Shown here in pieces: positions 62,995 to 64,000 of a DNA stretch of 64,000 nucleotides (its first letter is position 1; every line of letters begins with the position of its first letter). The notes beneath the pieces were generated by a model, which ran no database searches, was not told where the DNA came from, and saw only the letters and a list, made by a program, of their open reading frames with translations. Both the position numbers and the translations under genes were made by a program. The stretch comes from Mytilus edulis (lineage: Eukaryota; Mollusca; Bivalvia; Mytilida; Mytilidae), in contig NC_092351.1 in assembly GCF_963676685.1 (NCBI RefSeq), positions 39,608,733-39,672,732 on the forward strand. The letters are read 5' to 3'.

Positions 62995-63173
62995 ATAAAC
63001 TCATCATAGATACCAGGACTAAATTTTGTATATACGCCAGACGCGCGTTTCGTCTACAAAAGACTCATCAGTGACGCTCGAATCCAAAAAAGTTAAAAAG
63101 GCCAATACAAGTACGAAGTTGAAAAGCATTAAGGACCAAAATTCCTAAAAGTTATGCCAAATACAGCTGAGGT
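62995..63173 (+). repeat. Dispersed repeat CGCCAGACGCGCGTTTCG family
   Basis: Intact relative of 42981-43070; serves as the empty site for hAT copy 2. Confidence 0.85.
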
Positions 63174-63645
63174 AATCCTTCCCGTCTAATTCAATCCTTA
63201 ATGAATTTTCCTTAATAGTCGGTATTTTTGAAATTTTACTTTTTAAAGGTCCCAATGAGGACACTTTGATCAGTTAAAACATGTTAATGCAATATCTCTG
63301 ACGCTACACCTGAGTTGCAAGCATGATTTTTGGGCAATCCTGTTCTACCGCACTGACAATCCCCAAAACCACTTACCCCAATGACAACTAATGTTAGCTT
63401 GTTAATTTGAATGCAATATGTGTAACCATAACAATAATGAATATCAAGACAGGTATACTATTTACAAATCTAAGGAAATTAACTTTTAATTTGCTTTTGA
63501 TTAACTATTTTGATAACGTTTTAACGTTTGTTTTTGCAAATTAAAAATAAAGCCCGTAACCATTTCTAGCCTTCAACTGTTTGGCATTTCAAAGCTTTTT
63601 GACTGAAGGAAGCAATTTAATGGATTGAATTAGACGGGAAGGATT
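63174..63645. mobile_element. TIR element, AATCCTTCCCGTCTAATT ends
   Basis: 24 bp perfect inverted ends (AATCCTTCCCGTCTAATTC / GAATTAGACGGGAAGGATT shown in part). It sits at the end of the preceding dispersed repeat. No coding capacity. Confidence 0.88.
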
Positions 63646-64000
63646 GTGAGTTTCAATTGTGTTTTATTACACACACAAAAAAAAAAACCAAAAAAAACCC
63701 GGAATGAACCAAACAATTATAGAGTTATAGAGTACAGACAGCAAACATATGTTCCATAAACAGATTCAAATGTAATACTTGAAGTTGACATTTAGGCTGA
63801 CGTCATTACATGCATATCGATTTAATACTTAAATAATTATGCATTTATAGACAAAGACAAACTTATACGTTATAAGTGTCAACATAGTGTGTGGCTAACC
63901 ACGCTCTGTAATAGTATGACCTTGGTGAAGAAAAAGTCGAAAACAACAAGTTAATGAATTCAGTTATTTTAAAGCTTTTTTATGTACTTCTAAGCCTTTA
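63646..64000. other. TRPC intron, nothing recognised
   Basis: AT-rich; the next upstream TRPC exon is not in the window. Confidence 0.5.

Overview
The window is AT-rich animal DNA with short exons, GT-AG introns and very dense interspersed repeats. The repeat content (a poly-copy 'gtggtatgagtgccaat' family, bivalve-type Helitrons with about 150 bp internal units, tRNA-derived SINEs) together with a temptin-like gene points to a bivalve mollusc, most probably a mussel of the Mytilus type. This assignment rests on recognition, not on a search.

Left part (1-10.2 kb): two paralogous genes lie head to head and are transcribed outwards. Both have three coding exons with phase-1 introns at equivalent places, and both look like short gasdermin-type pore-forming-domain proteins without an inhibitory C-terminal domain. 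Their first coding exons are about 100 bp apart, so they probably share one promoter. Intron 2 of the left gene holds a 3.3 kb array of a 28 bp minisatellite; intron 2 of the right gene holds an unrelated 17 bp minisatellite.

Middle part (10.2-46.6 kb): mostly mobile DNA. There are fold-back and TIR elements, a near-intact but decayed non-LTR retrotransposon (ORF1 with a PHD-like finger, ORF2 with endonuclease and reverse transcriptase), an LTR retrotransposon collapsed to LTR-PBS-LTR with a 5 bp target duplication, and two almost identical 1577 bp hAT-type elements with 5 bp target duplications and a relic transposase C-terminus. There is also an old tandem segmental duplication and a Helitron-like element. 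The one host gene here is a three-exon temptin-like secreted protein (28.1-33.4 kb, minus strand).

Right part (46.6-64 kb): the C-terminal half of a TRPC cation channel on the minus strand, six exons from S4/S5 through the pore, TRP box and CIRB region to a tail ending in a PDZ-ligand-like sequence. Its 5' exons lie beyond the right edge. Its introns carry a Helitron, a hAT nested in a MITE, a decayed reverse transcriptase and several palindromic elements.

Exon limits were set by hand from reading frames and splice sites. Family names rest on remembered motifs; no alignment was run.
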